64,000 bases of DNA from Desmodus rotundus. Taxonomy: Eukaryota; Chordata; Mammalia; Chiroptera; Phyllostomidae. The position numbers and the translations under genes were made by a program. Of this stretch, positions 31,546 to 44,771 are shown piece by piece (within the stretch, counting starts at the first letter, position 1; each line of letters opens with the position of its first letter). The stretch spans positions 23,805,735-23,869,734 of the forward strand of contig NC_071396.1 in the NCBI RefSeq assembly GCF_022682495.2, given 5' to 3'. The notes under the pieces were generated by a model. The model was not told the DNA's origin. It saw only the letters and a list, made by a program, of their open reading frames with translations, and ran no database searches.

Positions 31546-33595
31546 TGTCACCATAATTAAGACTATCATTCATGAATATTAACTGTTGCCCTTTCTAATA
31601 ACATTAGATTTTGTAAATATAGTCATTTCATTCATTTAACAAATATATATGTATGTGTATGCACATGGCAGCCATATGTACCAGGCACTATTTTATATGT
31701 ACATATATACCATGGTTCTACCTTTCCCAGGCTCACATGGGAGCTTTGAGGGATGGATGTGCAGAACCATGCTCTGGAAATGTCAAGGATGCAGTGACTT
31801 AGCCCCTTGGCAGGGGCTAAGGGAAGAGGATTTCATGGAAAGATTGGTCAGAGTCCTGGAGGTAATAGAACACCAAATAGGTCAAAGTTTTGCTTTCCTA
31901 AAGGCAAAAAAGTATACTCTTAGAACTTGCACGTTATGCGAAGTACTTCCAGTTTTGCAGTTGGAACTCTGTTAAAGGCATCCTGCTCAGGAAGTACCTG
32001 GGTTTTGTCGACCTCTCTCTAGGCAAAACTTTTTTTACTGTGCAGTTAGTTGTTTTAATATGGACATCGCCTACTTTGTATTTGACAGGTGGAGATATTT
32101 GGTCAGTGACCACTACGTACTTACATCTCAGCTTCCATAGAGTTTTATCACTCACCCACTTTCTTTCCATAAAAGAAAAAAACCCACAACAAAGAATCGG
32201 TAGGTTTCACCTAATCTTGTAACCGGTGGGGATATGGGGGTAGAGAAAGGGATGAAGTAATTTTCTTAAGGTCAGACTGTGATTCATTCAGGGCCAGAGC
32301 CAGAAATAGAAGCTGCCTGGACTGATTCATGTCTCAATGTCCTTGCTTGTTACTCATTCTTGGATGTTCACCGCTGTGAGACACCATAGACATAACATTA
32401 AAAACAAATATGATAGCATTTAAGGCCCTCACAGCTGAGGTTTTCTAGTTGCTGTGTTGAAGTTTGGACATGGTCGACCATGTGGCTGGACTTGGGCAGG
32501 ATCAGAGGTGATTGTGGGTTGGAGTGAGCTGCGTTTTCTGAGGCAGCTCCCGTGGAAGCTGTTCTTGCGGTGGTAGAATGAATCCAGATCGACCCAGGCC
32601 CCTGATTCTCAGCTGTTGTCTGTTTTCTTGTCATCTGTCATCGCATTTGGTTCTTTGCCATCCTTCAGGATTTTATGGGTGTCTTGGAAATTGCCAGAGG
32701 CCCAGGGAGTACCAGCCTTGTCCGTAGGGAAATTGTGTTTTGGCCTTTTTTTTGCCTGTCTTCCAGTCAATTAATTGCCAGCTGCCTTTGGAGCAGGTGA
32801 TCATTAATACTCCAAATTTCCATAAACATCTTTTATTTTTAAACCATAAAATGAGGGTTGTCAGCTCTGCAGGAAGGGACAGATGTTTTTTTGCTTTTCA
32901 CTGACTTTCAAACGTGGGGAGAAAATTCAAGGGGAAGAGATCTCTGCGACATGTTTGTATTTGTTTGGTATCTATGTTTGGTGTATAAAAAAAAAACATT
33001 TATTTAGCAACGATGGAGACCAAAGCTTTCCTTTCTTTTTAGCTGTGAAAGAACCGATGACATCTTAGACCACTGCACTGAAATATTTCACAGTTAATTT
33101 GAAATATATCTGCTTCTGTGTGTGGAGAAAAAAAATTGCTTGTGAAGTTCGAGAGGTTCCTTTGCACAGGAAGTCTGACAGAAGCTTGTGAAGGGAATTT
33201 TGCAGTTCATTAACGTTTAGGCATGGAAGTGGTTAACGTTGTAATGCTCAATCACTTTTGATAGGAATCCCAAGTCAATCGTGTGCTTGTCTGTCTTTTT
33301 AAAAAATCATGGAATAAAAGTCTGGTCTATTTTAAAATGGATTTATGTCACCTTCGTGCTCATCGTTGTTCCATCCTGGGAGAGCCCTTGCGATACCCTA
33401 ACAGGTGCGGAAGTGTCCCGCTGGCTCCAGCGGCTTGTTTCGGAGTTTCCAGATCTGTGTAGTTTGCGCGAATCCTTCCTTACTGTCAGCCATGGGTTCC
33501 TAGAGCTGTCTCTAGTCTCTTCTCCCTCCACTCCATCACTTCTAATTTGATTTTTCTGATTGATTTGTCACTGGTTTCTAAATCCAGTAATTGTG
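31546..33595. other. Intron stretch, mostly unassigned
   Basis: A faint MIR-like piece is possible at about 32250-32345 (TTAAGGTCAGACTGTGATTC, GGGCCAGAGCCAG). A 10-bp perfect hairpin with a TGGC loop is at 31798-31821. No exon is seen. Confidence 0.3.
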
Positions 33596-33599
33596 ATAC

Positions 33600-33830
33600 T
33601 AGCTATATTGGCTACACTTCTCTTAAACGCCAGGCTCTGCGTTGCTGCATTATGTAATTATCTCGAATCATTACCCCAGTCTTGAAGTGGAGCTTTTTAT
33701 CCTCTTTTTTTTTTTTTTTCTTTTCCCATTGAGCAAACTGAGGGTCAGGCAGGTGAAGTAACTTGCCTAGGGCATTAAGCTAGTAAATGGCCCATGTAGG
33801 ATATGTATTCAGAAGACCATATCTGTCGTT
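33600..33830 (+). repeat. MIR SINE
   Basis: CCAGTCTTGAAGTGGAGC, GAGCAAACTGAGGGTCAGGCAGG, AAGTAACTTGCCTAGG and TAGTAAATGGCC follow the MIR core order. A T run (about 33705-33719) interrupts it. Confidence 0.75.
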
Positions 33831-36755
33831 AATGTGTATAAAGTAAAACCACGGCCTTATTGTGTTTGTGGATGACTAGCTAGTTAATAAAGGGCTTGGG
33901 CTTTAGTATTTGGATTGTGTGATTCTCATTTTGGCTTTTCTAAAGTTATCTTGATTTCTATGTCAATAGGATTCATATAGCTTATTAATTATTAAGCTGA
34001 ATTTTTAAAGGCCAGGAGCGGCCTTATTTCTAGCAGTACCATTGGACAGACTGCAGATGGCCACTTAATGTCCAACAAATGAATGAAGATCAGGACTCAT
34101 TCTGGTGTAAGGCATCTGTCCTACTATAACAGGAATGCAAAAGGAAGGCCGTTGTTCTCCCTATGCCTTGCCTTACTGGGTTCCATATATCTAAATAGAA
34201 TTTAGCAGCATAAGCTGGGCCTGGGATCACTGTTTTTAAATCATTTTAGTTTGGTCGGAAGCATCCTTTCTCATTTTTTGTTTTGACTGTGGTTTGGACT
34301 GAAGTCAAGTACCCGAGTAGCTTCAGTGATGGGTTTTAATTACTCCTTTATGAGCAGAGGACTGGCCTAGTTTTAAGTGCATTTAGGCTTTTGGATCTAA
34401 GCCACGTGTATTTGAAATTGAACAGGGGCTTTTTGAGCTGCGTTGCCTTCTGATTCTATTAAAGAGGTGCTGAACGCACATGGTTGGGTGAAGGTAGCAC
34501 TAGTAATTAGAATTTAACTGCTATTATTCCAGGTAAATTTGCATCCTAGGTTTGCTATTTAGTTAAGTGACTCTCAAGTAATTTTTTCTCAATGTACGAG
34601 AGAGTTCACATTAATAATGTTAAGATTAACTGAAATTCTGTCTATAAAGTCTCTACAACTCTGCCTGGTACATAAGTCCTATTTGCTTTCGTGTCCTGGT
34701 TTATTGCTTTAATAAACTTCATTGTTCAAAGTGGTCAGAACCAAATTATTAAAACAAAGTAGAACAACTCTAAGATATTTGGCAGGCTATAATTAAGTAG
34801 TAGCTGAGAATTAATATTTCTAGTCACTAGATTTTTTTGCACATTATACATCATGTTTTCTCGCCCCCCCCCCTTTCTATGATTGCAAGCCTGTTGGCTT
34901 CTTTACCAGAAATTCTGGTTTACTTTCAGGTTTGAATAAGACCAGCATCTGGTGGGGGTGTGGCTATGTGATGGGGGTGGTGCTGAGGGGTGGGGAAGAG
35001 GAGGTCACAGTACACATGCTCAGTATTGTGTTCTGCACAGCATCTGGCTAAACATCTGACTTTGTAGCCTTCACCTCCCACAGTTTCCTTCATAAACCTC
35101 CTACGTCAGTCACGTTAATCTGCTTACTGTTGTATGAACATGCATTTTGTTTTTCTGACTCTGTGCCTTTGTCTTGCTGTGTTTACCCTCTTGGAACACC
35201 CTATTTGTCTCTGTTGATTTAGCATCTGAAAAGGGCTGGTTAAATTCCCATTTCTTCTTCTGTATCTTTTCCGGCCAGACCTCACTGGCAGCCACCTCCA
35301 TGTCCCTGTACCTACTGTCTAGATCACCTTTTACATACCTCTTGGGTTTAGGGGTGGTGCTTTTGGTCTTCTCTCTTCCCTCCTTGGCTTTTCCTTGCTT
35401 CTTGCCTACTTGCCTGCTTCTGTTCATTCACTGTCCTCTCTTCTATCACCCAGCGCATACACATCTCCTCCGTGCCTGCGGTATGCCGGCCACTATGACA
35501 GGCACCGAGCCTGCTGAGGTGTCTGGAAACACTTGATCTCTCTTTTTAAACAGTCAAGTTGAGTCTCTTGGCTTTCTGTTGGTAACTAAAATGAGTTGAA
35601 TTTAAACTAGAAAATTACTGTTTGGGGTGGTTGAAATTCATTATTTTCATGGAGGTACGATTGAACCCCGGGTGCGGGTGCAATGCTACTCTGATGGAAC
35701 TTGCATTAAGGGAACATCTATTCCTGTTGTCGTCAGTTGATGTTAAAATAGCCATGATAATATAATAGCTCCAAGCTTTCAAATATAAATTTTATTGGTA
35801 ATGAAAAAGAGGTAAAGGCAATAGAAGAACTTCTATTCCTCTGCCCTCCTGCTTCTGCATTACAGGCAATAACCTGGTGTTAATGAAATTCAGCACTCAG
35901 GGAACCCTAGGAAGACACAAGTAAGTGCTGCCTTGTGACTTGATAGTTACTGGATATAATTGTAGTAACTCAAAACTTTCTAAGGATTTTTATCTTAATA
36001 TAAATACATAGAAAATATGACTTCTAATCAATTTTAAATGGTCATAAAGCAAGCTATTTTAATGTGAAAATTATTAGAACAAATAATAACAGTTATTGGG
36101 TGATAGAAGAGGATGCTAACCCTGCTGGAGTACTGTTACCCTTTTATATCTGCTCCACTGTGAGTGAGGCAGAGGGAAAAATGTACGTCTTCCTCCTTTC
36201 CAAGGATGTACGTGGATGTGTTGAGGGCCTAGGAAAATTACCGCTATTCTGCTGTGACCTGGTCAGTCACCAGTGTACCCTGGACTCCCTGGCAATTTTA
36301 TTATCTGTTACACCGGAGCTGCGATGGACTGAAAATGGTCCTTTTATTTGCTGGGGTAATGGATAAGTTTTTGAGAAAATTGAGGCTTTATTGTGTTTTA
36401 AAATTATGTCTAAAGAGGCTTAAACACTACTCAGTTGGCTCTCTTTTTATACTCTAAGCAGGGTTCTTTGTTCTAGAATTCAGTGATACAGTGGACATGT
36501 ATGGGAAACAATTCCCTGCCATTTAAGTTGTTCCTTACATATATACATGGGAAAAACTGCGTTTATCAGTAAATTAGGAGTAGCGCTATGGCAATAGACA
36601 TGTTGAGAAGTCTTTCCATCTGCCTCCCTTTTAAAGTATGCTGGTGATGCTGGCAGAGGCCATTGTTTCTTTGCTGCGTCCACCCCTCCCCCGGCCCCGA
36701 GTCATATCTGAAGGGTTCATCTTGTTTGGGACACCATATCTGAGTCTCCGTCAAC
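33831..36755. other. Intron stretch without recognised features
   Basis: Ordinary AT-rich intron. A C run is at 34863-34873. Open frames at 35110-35536 overlap on both strands and lack domains. An L2-like phrase may be present at about 35160-35240 (low confidence). Confidence 0.3.
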
Positions 36756-38389
36756 CTGGCTGACACCATGAGCCCCACTCTGATGATTTCCTGAGACCCC
36801 ACCCCACCCAACCTGAAGGCCCACACAAGCTGCTTCCAGTGGTTTTCCACACAGACGGCCTGTCTTGGCTCATGCTGTGGACCTTCCTAAACTCTCTCAA
36901 AGGTTCACAAACCCCAAACAAGCAGCATCTGGCCACAGCATCCCCGGCACTTCTTGCTAAGCAGCCCCAAACTTGGCATTAGCGGCATCTGGCCTCAGTT
37001 TACAACACAGCTCTTCCAGGCAGCTCCAAGCCCAGCATAAGTAGCAACCATCGCAGATCACTTCGTAGCTCATACCAGGGGGCCCTGGGCAGGGCACAGG
37101 CAGCAGCTGACCTGGGCCTACAGTAAGGCCCCTCCCAAAAGGCCCCAGAACCAGCATATCCAGTGGCCAGCTGCAGACCACACCAGAGCAGCACCCCACC
37201 ATCTCCACAAATAACACACCCAAGGGGCAGATTCTGCAGGCAACAGAGCCCAGCTAAAGCGAATCCCGTTACAGACGGTCACCCCTGCACAACAGCTCCT
37301 CCACTGTAGTCATGGCCAGTCCTCACAGCCAATCAGCTTGAGGGTCAACCCCACCCACTGATATGCCAACAGCAATCAAGGCTCGATTGCAATAGGAGGG
37401 CACACACAACCCATAGGAGGGGCACACCTGGAGCTCCTGTGCCCCACAGGTCACGTATTATATAAGGCTACTCTGCCAAGACTGGAAGACATAGCAGCTA
37501 TATCTAGTACAAACCAGGGGGCAACCAAAATGAGGAGAAAAAGAAACATGTCCCAAATGAAAGCATGCAACGGAACTCCAGAAAAAGAACCACACAGAAT
37601 GGAGACAAGCACTCTACCAGACGCAGAGTTCCGAACACTGGTTCTAAGCATGTGCAATGAGCTCAGTGAGAATTCAGCAAAAAGAGGGGGAACATAAAAA
37701 TGGAGATGGAATCACATCAGAAAGAATGAGTCAGAAGTGAAGAGCACAATAACTGAAGTGAAGAATGTGCTTAAGAGGGAATCAAGAGTAGGTTCGATGA
37801 AAAAGAGGATTGAACCCACGATTTGGAAGACAAGGTAGCAGAAAACACTCAATCAGAACAGCAAAAAGAAAAAAAGAATCCAAAAAAAAATGAGGATATT
37901 TTGAGGGGCCTCTGAAACTACATCAAGCATGCCAATATTTGCATCCTAGGGGCCCCAGAATGAGAAGAAAGATGAAGGAAGTATGACAGAAAACTTAACC
38001 TTAACTTGGCAATGGAAATAGACATTCAAACCCAGAGAGCACAACGGACTCCAAAAGCCCATACCAAGACACGTCATAATCAAAATGCCAAAAGTTAAAG
38101 ACAGACAGATAATCTTAAAATCATCAAGGGAAAAGCAGTTAGTTACCTAAAGGGAGCTCCCATAAGACTGTCAGCTGATTTCTCAACAGACACATCACAG
38201 GCCAGCGGGGATTGGCACAAAATATTCAAAGAAACAAAAAGAAAGGACCTACAAGCAAGATTGCTCAGCAAAGCTCCTGTTTAGAATTGAAGGACAGGTA
38301 AAGAGCTTCTCAGAGAAGACAAAGTTAAAAGAGTTCATGCCCACCAAACCAGTATTACATGGCATGTTAAAAGGACTTATTTAATGAAG

Positions 38390-38423
38390 AAGAAGAAGAA
38401 GGAGGAGGAGAAGGAGAAGAAAA
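38390..38423 (+). repeat. GAA/GGA simple repeat
   Basis: An AAGAAGAAGGAGGAGGAGAAGGAG-type purine run lies within the L1 linker region. Confidence 0.6.
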
Positions 38424-38919
38424 GATGAAAATATGAATAATAAAATGACAATAACCACATATATAGCAACAATTACTTCGAATGTAAATGGATTACATGC
38501 TCCAATCAAAGGACGCAAGGTGGCTGGATGGGAAAGAAAACAAGACCCTGAACACATGCTGCCTTCAAGAGACTCACTTCAGATTGAAGGACGCACACAG
38601 ACTGAAAGTAAAGGATGTAAAAAAGTTATGTCGCGAAAATAGAAATAAAAAAAAAAATCCGGGGTAGCAATACTTATACCACACAAAATAGACTTTAAAA
38701 CAAAGGCTATACCAAGAGACAAAGAAGGACCCAGCAATTCCACTTCTGGGCATTTCACTGAAGAAAGTGGAAACATCACAGTGATAAGACATACTCATCT
38801 GTATGTTCATTGCCGCATTATTGACACAGTCAAGATACAGGAGCAACCTAATGTCCACCAATAGATTAGTGGATAAAGAAGATGTGGTGTGTACAGGGGA
38901 GAGGGCAGAAACCCAGAAT

Positions 38920-39445
38920 TATCTTCTGGAGGGTGAGCCCCTTGTGGTACAGGCTTCTCCTGCTAGGAACCCATCTGTATCACTGTACCAGCTGGCGTTG
39001 TTGTGAGAGGCGGCATTTGGCTTCAGTAAATGTTTTTTTGAAGACTCTTCTAATGCGTTTGCCCATTTCATGATGGGTGATTTACGAGCACACTGGCCCA
39101 CACTGCGTTGGGTGTTCAGCATTTTTTGACCAAAACCTGCATGACCCCTGTGTCCCACCCTCCGTATTCACCTGATCTTGCCCCAAGTGACTTTTTTTTT
39201 GTTTCTCCAAGATGAAAAAAGTCCTCAAAGGGAAATGTTTAGCCGATGTGGGAGAGGTGAAACAAAAAATGGCAGAAGCGCTAAAAGGCATCAAAATCGA
39301 CGAGTTCAAAAACTGTTTTGAACAGTGGGAAAAAATGTCTGGCTAGGTGTATTGCATCAAGTGGAGAGTACTTTGAAGGTGACTAAAGTTTAAACATGTA
39401 AGAATAAACACAGTTTTTTATCATTGAGTTCCAAGGGTTTTATTT
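38920..39445 (+). mobile_element. Mariner DNA transposon, 3' part, inside L1
   Basis: The text reads in pieces as AHTALGVQHFL, then HPPYSPDLAPSDFFLF (the region around the last catalytic Asp of DD34D mariner transposases), then KKVLKGKCLADVGEVKQK, EALKGIKIDEFKNCFEQW and YFEGD. These pieces lie in different frames, so the gene is dead. The start is not well fixed and the 5' half seems missing. L1 sequence is seen on both sides. Confidence 0.8.
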
Positions 39446-39906
39446 TTAGTTCTGTCTTGTATATGGGATATTACTCAGCTGTACAAAAATAAACTCTTGC
39501 CATGTGCAACAACATGGATGGACCTAGAGTGTATTATGCCAAGTGAAATAAGTCAGACAAAGACATCATACATGGAATCTCGAAAACAAAATAAACATAA
39601 CAACAAACTCATAGATCCAGAGAACAGTTTGATGGTTTCCAGATGGGAGGGTTGGGTGAAGAAGGTAAAGGGATTGAGAAGTACAAAAATGGTAGTTACA
39701 AAAGAGTCACAGGATGGAGGGTGTGGCGTAGGGAATATAGTCAGTAATATTGTAATAACCATCTATGGCTTCAGTTGGGTACTAGGATTATCAGGGTAAT
39801 CAGTTCTTAAGTTATATAAGCACCCAATTACTATGTTGTATACCTGAAGCTAATATAATATCGTGTGCCAATTCTAATTGAAAAAATTTAAAAAATTAAA
39901 AAACAT

Positions 39907-42525
39907 AAAGTATCTCATTGAGTTTTTTTTTTTTTTTGGAAGACCAGACAATACTCTCTTGCTTCTTCTTAGTTCCCTAGTTTCCCAGGTTGCAAAAGAG
40001 AATGCACTCTTGCTGGGGAGCTGGTTCTTCCAAGTCTCATCCAACCCTGTGATTTTATAGAGGCGATGCTTCCAGCAATTAATTACCCTTTCTCCTAATA
40101 GTGCTATTCTGCATAGTTAGATCTTCTCTTCCTTATTATAGCTGGAGAAAATCCCAATGCTGGAGGGAGGATCCATTTATACCACGGGTAAAGATGCTTT
40201 GTGTATCTGTAATGATTGGAGAGCAGCGACGTTTTGACCTTGAGAGTTTGATGAATCGTTCATGGATGTCAAAGGAGATCTGTGTTGGTTGGACTGTCCT
40301 AACCTGATGTGAACTTAGTTCTTTGTGGTTTTGAATGTTAAGGTAGTAACTGTATGTGGTGAGGGTGTTATCAAACCTCAGAAATGCACAAGAAGGGGTT
40401 TTCAGTGGAGAAAGGAGTTTGTTACTTTAGAACTGGCCGGTCCAGAGGATGTTCGAGACCATATTCTGAAAGACCCGACTCCCCATTGGCATGTAGGTAA
40501 CAGATTTTATAGGGCAAAGTCACATGACACTGTGGGGTAGGGGTTGGGCCCGAGTTAGGAGCTGGTTGATTGGAGGTGAGGTAAGAGTAATACATCATTT
40601 CCTTAGGTCTTGAGGACGGTTCGGATGTCTCTTCTGTAGAGTCCCTCTGTCCAGTCTCATGGGAAAGTAGCCAGGGAGCTGTTCCACCTTAGGGCTCAGC
40701 TGCTGAAACATAACTTCGGTCCAGGTGTTATGTTTAGCCTGCCAGAGGTCTGACCCTGTGGCCATGAGGTCTGGGCTGTTGTCTTTTGCTGCCTCAGGGG
40801 TTAATGATTATCAAGGGGAAAGGCTAGGGCTCTGGTGTGTGTGTGTGTGTGTGGGGGGGAGAGAGAGAGAGAGAGAGAGAGAGATTTCCAAAGCTGGAGT
40901 CACAAATCAAAATCATGAAGACTCTTCGTTTCAAATGTTTGACCTATTCCACAGTAATATGCTAGGGTCCAGCAGAAGTCATGCCTGCCTGAGCATTGTT
41001 GGTGTCATAGCATCGTTTTAATTTGAACATTTCACCTAAAGTGTCATATGGTGTGCTTCAGTGTGACATTGTTATGTTACAGAAGTACGTGCTTATGGTT
41101 TCACAATGAAAGATTTTGGAATGAACTGAGGCGTTACTCGGGCCGGGCCCTGTGTGGAGGGAAAAGCTGTGTTGCACGATGAGTGACCCGAGGGTTGGGT
41201 GTAAATGGGGTGTGGCTAATACTGGTGACACATGCGTCGTCGAGCAGGGCCTTTTGCATGTAGTATCTACAGTGTAAGTCAGCTGTTCTTGGGTGGGTTA
41301 TACTTTGCGTTTTTCCCTTTAGTTTCAACTGCTCAACCGAAGTAGTAGTTTTAATTATCTTTTTTTCCAGTAAACTTTAATATATTCGTTTTTGTTATGG
41401 TTTCAATTTTCCCTATCATATATGCTTACTCGCATACTTTTTATGAGCTTATGATATTCCATTTAGAAGTTTGCACCAACATTAAAGATTTCTTAGAGAC
41501 TAGAAGGCTAAAAGGTTGTAAGAGCTGGTAGGTTTTTTACTTTTAAAAAAAGGGTTTTTTGGCTTTAAACAAGTGCAGCTTGCTTAGGCTCATTAAGAAG
41601 CAAATGGACTATAATAGATCTATTTTTGGATCCCAAATAAATGCATTCAAATACTCTGTGGAGAGTTTTGTATGCAATGAGTCTCTTCCTTACTGACACA
41701 AAAGTTTAGCTTTTAAAAGAGTAATAAGAACAATGAGAAAACAATGGAGAAAGGCTTTTGTGACTCATTTTTTCACCTGTACACTTGCAGCTAATTGGCC
41801 CCTCTTCCTCATTCTCCCTCTTCCCACTTTCAAAGCTGCAGACAAGTCTCTGCCTCTCTGGGGCGGTGAGGCACAGTACAGGAATTCTCTACGGGAGGGG
41901 TTGCATTTTGCAACCACCCAAGATGTTCTGCAAGCCCGTTCTCTGTGACTGTCCTTGCAGAGCTGTTACACGGCTTTGAGGGCATAAAACGTTTGGAGAG
42001 TGCCCTGGCCCTTTATGTCAGGATATAGGGTTTGATGTGTCCCTAATTCTGGTCTTCAAAAAAATCCAAAAGTGTGTCAACTCTCTTGGATCCAGTACAT
42101 AGGCCTGAATAAGAACTGTGATGATTTAGGTGGAGAGGCGTCTGGGCTGAAAATAAGTGGTACATGATTCCGGGAAGCCTTTCGTGTCTGACTTGGAGTC
42201 TTTCTCCAAGGAGCCTCGTTTGCATCTAAATTGACAGATTATTTTTATTCCCATATGCTTTGGGATAACAGAAGCCAGGGAATGTGGTGTTAAGTTTAAC
42301 TTGAGGCCAAACCAAAACCGAGTCACCAATTAATTTCCTTTTGTATGTACCTTCTTGGTTTCATTACCAACTAAAGTTTCCCATAGACTGCTGAGTCTAT
42401 CTCTGTAGCCCCGTCTCTCACCTGGGCATCGGGCACATCCGCCTCACACACCATGAGTCTAGGAGAGTCACTGTGTCCAATCTATACTCATTATTTTTCC
42501 CACCCTCTAAGTGTTACAGGTACAA
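39907..42525. other. Intron stretch with possible LTR-like segment and microsatellite
   Basis: A (GT)n-(G)n-(GA)n microsatellite is at about 40837-40884. The segment at about 40320-40640 (GAAAGGAGTTTGTTAC, ATTTTATAGGGCAAAGTCACATGAC) resembles an antisense LTR but the family is unknown. No exon is seen. Confidence 0.35.
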
Positions 42526-42529
42526 GTTC

Positions 42530-42745
42530 CTGTACCCGATGTTTCAAAAGAAAGGCCAATAGTCAATACATCAGAGAGCAGAGTAAGAAAAGGTTTACTG
42601 ATTGAGAAGGCCCAGCTCGAGAAGATGGGGTTGCCTTATGGCTTCTGCAAACCCATCTTAGGAGAGCCCAGAATTTATGTGTCTTTTATTGTCAAGGGAA
42701 GGGAGGAGGAGTGAGGCAGGAGGTGAGTCTGGACCTCAGACAGCT
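42530..42745 (-). repeat. LTR-like segment, antisense
   Basis: AAAAGGTTTACTGATTGAGAAGGCC, AGCCCAGAATTTATGTG and a GGGAGGAGGAG purine block resemble an ERV LTR read backwards. The segment ends where the MITE begins. Confidence 0.35.
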
Positions 42746-42846
42746 AGGCTCTACAGTTATTCATACGGACAATAATACAATAATTAATAAATAATACAAG
42801 AATAAACTTTCCTGTACTCTGAACTGTCAACCTACTTTTGCCCCGC
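42745..42846. mobile_element. MITE-like element, second copy
   Basis: The right arm GAACTGTCAACCTACTTTTGCCCC (42821-42844) matches the arm of the element at 21045. The left arm is degraded (CTACAGTTATTCATACGG). The interior AATAATTAATAAATAATACAAG matches the reverse complement of the first copy. Confidence 0.6.
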
Positions 42847-44565
42847 CTTGTATTTCTTTACTAAGTCTTCCTGTTTCTGTTTCCATTGCTTCTGCATTTC
42901 TGAGAACAGATCACTCAACGTTGAGATTTTATACATTCTCCCTCCGTACAGTCTGGCTCTTCTCTAATAATTCTCCACAAGGCAAGAGAGGAAGCTATTT
43001 AAAATGCTAAGATGAATTAGCCACTCCCAGATGAGAAGCATTTCAGTGATTCCTTATTGCCCTGAGGTGACATACATATATATGTGTGTGCATATACACA
43101 TATACACAGCATATGAGATATAGAAGATTATATATATTGGTCAAATTCTTTGCTTCTTAATGCTTGCTCTGTAATATTCCAGGGTAAGAACTTTGCTAGG
43201 CTGTGTGACACCAGGGGGCGCTGTTCACATTTCTTGTGTGTGAGTACTGCCCGCCCCGCAACCCGAGTCCTGTGATGTGGTGGGTGTGGACCTTGCTCAC
43301 TTTTCATTCCAGCATTTGCTCGGGGAGGAGCTGGCATGTCCCGGATCTCCTCTGCCACCCCAGGCGACACTCCGATGAGCGTTCCCACCGTGTGTGAGAA
43401 TTTCCGATGTGTATTCAGCACTGAGACCGCTAGGTCATACAGTGGAGATTTTCTTACTTTATCTATGAGCGCAAAATGCTTTCCCCAGTTTGTACTCTAT
43501 GAACATAAAACATTAGCATTTATCTATATTTTGCAATTTTACCAAGCCAGTGTAGGAAGTGATGCCTCATTGTTTTGCTGTTTACTTTGTATTTTGTCTG
43601 TTGCTAAAGCCTTTGAGAAAACCTTCGTGTATTTTTAGCCATTTGGTTTTACCCATTTTGAGTTGCTTGTTCATATTCTTTTACCTTTTTCTATGAGGTT
43701 TACTGATGTTCCTTGTTTATTCACATGGGTTCCTTGTGCATTCCTGATATGATTCTATTACCCGCGTTAGGGGTGTGACGGGTTGCCGTTAACCCTCCCG
43801 CTGGTCTTCTTTCCCTGTGCTGGCGGCTACTGTAAGAGTGGCATTTCTCAGAGTCCCTTGCAGGTTATGTCTCAGCTGTGGTTTAGGTTCGGTGAATTTC
43901 TGCCAGGTTTGGAAGACTTACGCAAGACCCAGGACTAACTTCCGTGGTCTGCCCTTGTAAGCCCAGCCATAGACCCATCCGCTTCTACCGGGGCGGGTCA
44001 GTAGGGCAGCAGGGTCCAGTGTCCGGACAGAGGCTCACTGAGGCGGGGGTGGGGCGTGGCGCTTCCCTGCCGCTGAGTGGCGGAGCACCGTCTGGGCTGG
44101 CTGGAACCCTCAACCTTTGGGAACATTCGGGAATGAGGCTCCCTGATCGTAGCCGCAGGTGTGTGCCCGGGGCTTGGGGCCCAGCACCTTAGCTCAGACA
44201 ACAGGCCGCCGCTTCTTTGGTGGCCTAGTTCTACACTGTGGCTTGGTGAGTAGTTTCTAGAATGTTTTTCTTCAGTCCTTCCAAGATTCTATAAAATCAG
44301 TAATAACCCAAGGTGTGTCTCTCCTTACTTAAAGTATCTGCAGTGGGTTCGGTTTTGTGGAATCATTGAAATCTTACCATATGGAGTCAGTTTTACGTAT
44401 CATAAGTATCTTCCCCAAGCCTTTGGTCTTTCTAGAGCCCCCTCGAGTACACGGTGTCATGTAGGGGTTTGGTTTTATTTTTCTTCCCGTAGTGAGCATA
44501 GTTTTTCAACACCATCTATTAAATAGGTTTTACTCGTTAATTTTTTTAAATTTTAATTTTTATCT
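42847..44565. other. Intron stretch without recognised features
   Basis: A TATATG-type low-complexity piece is at about 43070-43140. The GC-richer part 43940-44200 gives overlapping open frames on both strands without domains. No exon is seen. Confidence 0.3.
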
Positions 44566-44569
44566 TTTA

Positions 44570-44771
44570 ATCCTCACTTGAAGATATATTTATTGATTTT
44601 GAAAGAGAGAAACATCAACATGAGAGAGAAACACTGATCAGATGCATCTTGCATGCGCCCCGATCGGGGATGGAACGTGCAACCTAAGTATGTGCCCTGG
44701 TGGGAATCGAATCTGTGACCTTTCAGTGTGCAGGACGCCCCTCCAGCCAACCAAGCCACACCAACCAGGGC
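44570..44771 (-). repeat. Ves-type SINE, minus strand
   Basis: It ends GCCACACCAACCAGGGC and contains GAGAGAAACATCAACATGAGAG and ATCGAATCTGTGACC (B-box side). It is slightly diverged from the other copies. Confidence 0.8.

Larger units (their letters stand above)
36760..39906 (+). mobile_element. L1 retrotransposon with 5' UTR, internal deletion and mariner insertion
   Basis: A repetitive 5' UTR (about 36760-37530) leads to the ORF1 start at about 37530 (RRKRNMSQMKACNGTPEKE, then LPDAEFRTLVLS), a linker with CTGTCAGCTGATTTCTCAAC (about 38168), and the ORF2 start (ITSNVNGLHAPIKG, about 38468). Most of ORF2 is then missing and C-terminal ORF2 text resumes at about 38720. The 3' UTR ends at about 39906 in A-rich sequence. 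A mariner lies inside at about 38920-39445. Confidence 0.8.

Noticed and set aside
31798..31821. Perfect 10-bp hairpin
   Set aside because: Short inverted repeats of this size occur by chance in 64 kb; no associated feature is seen.
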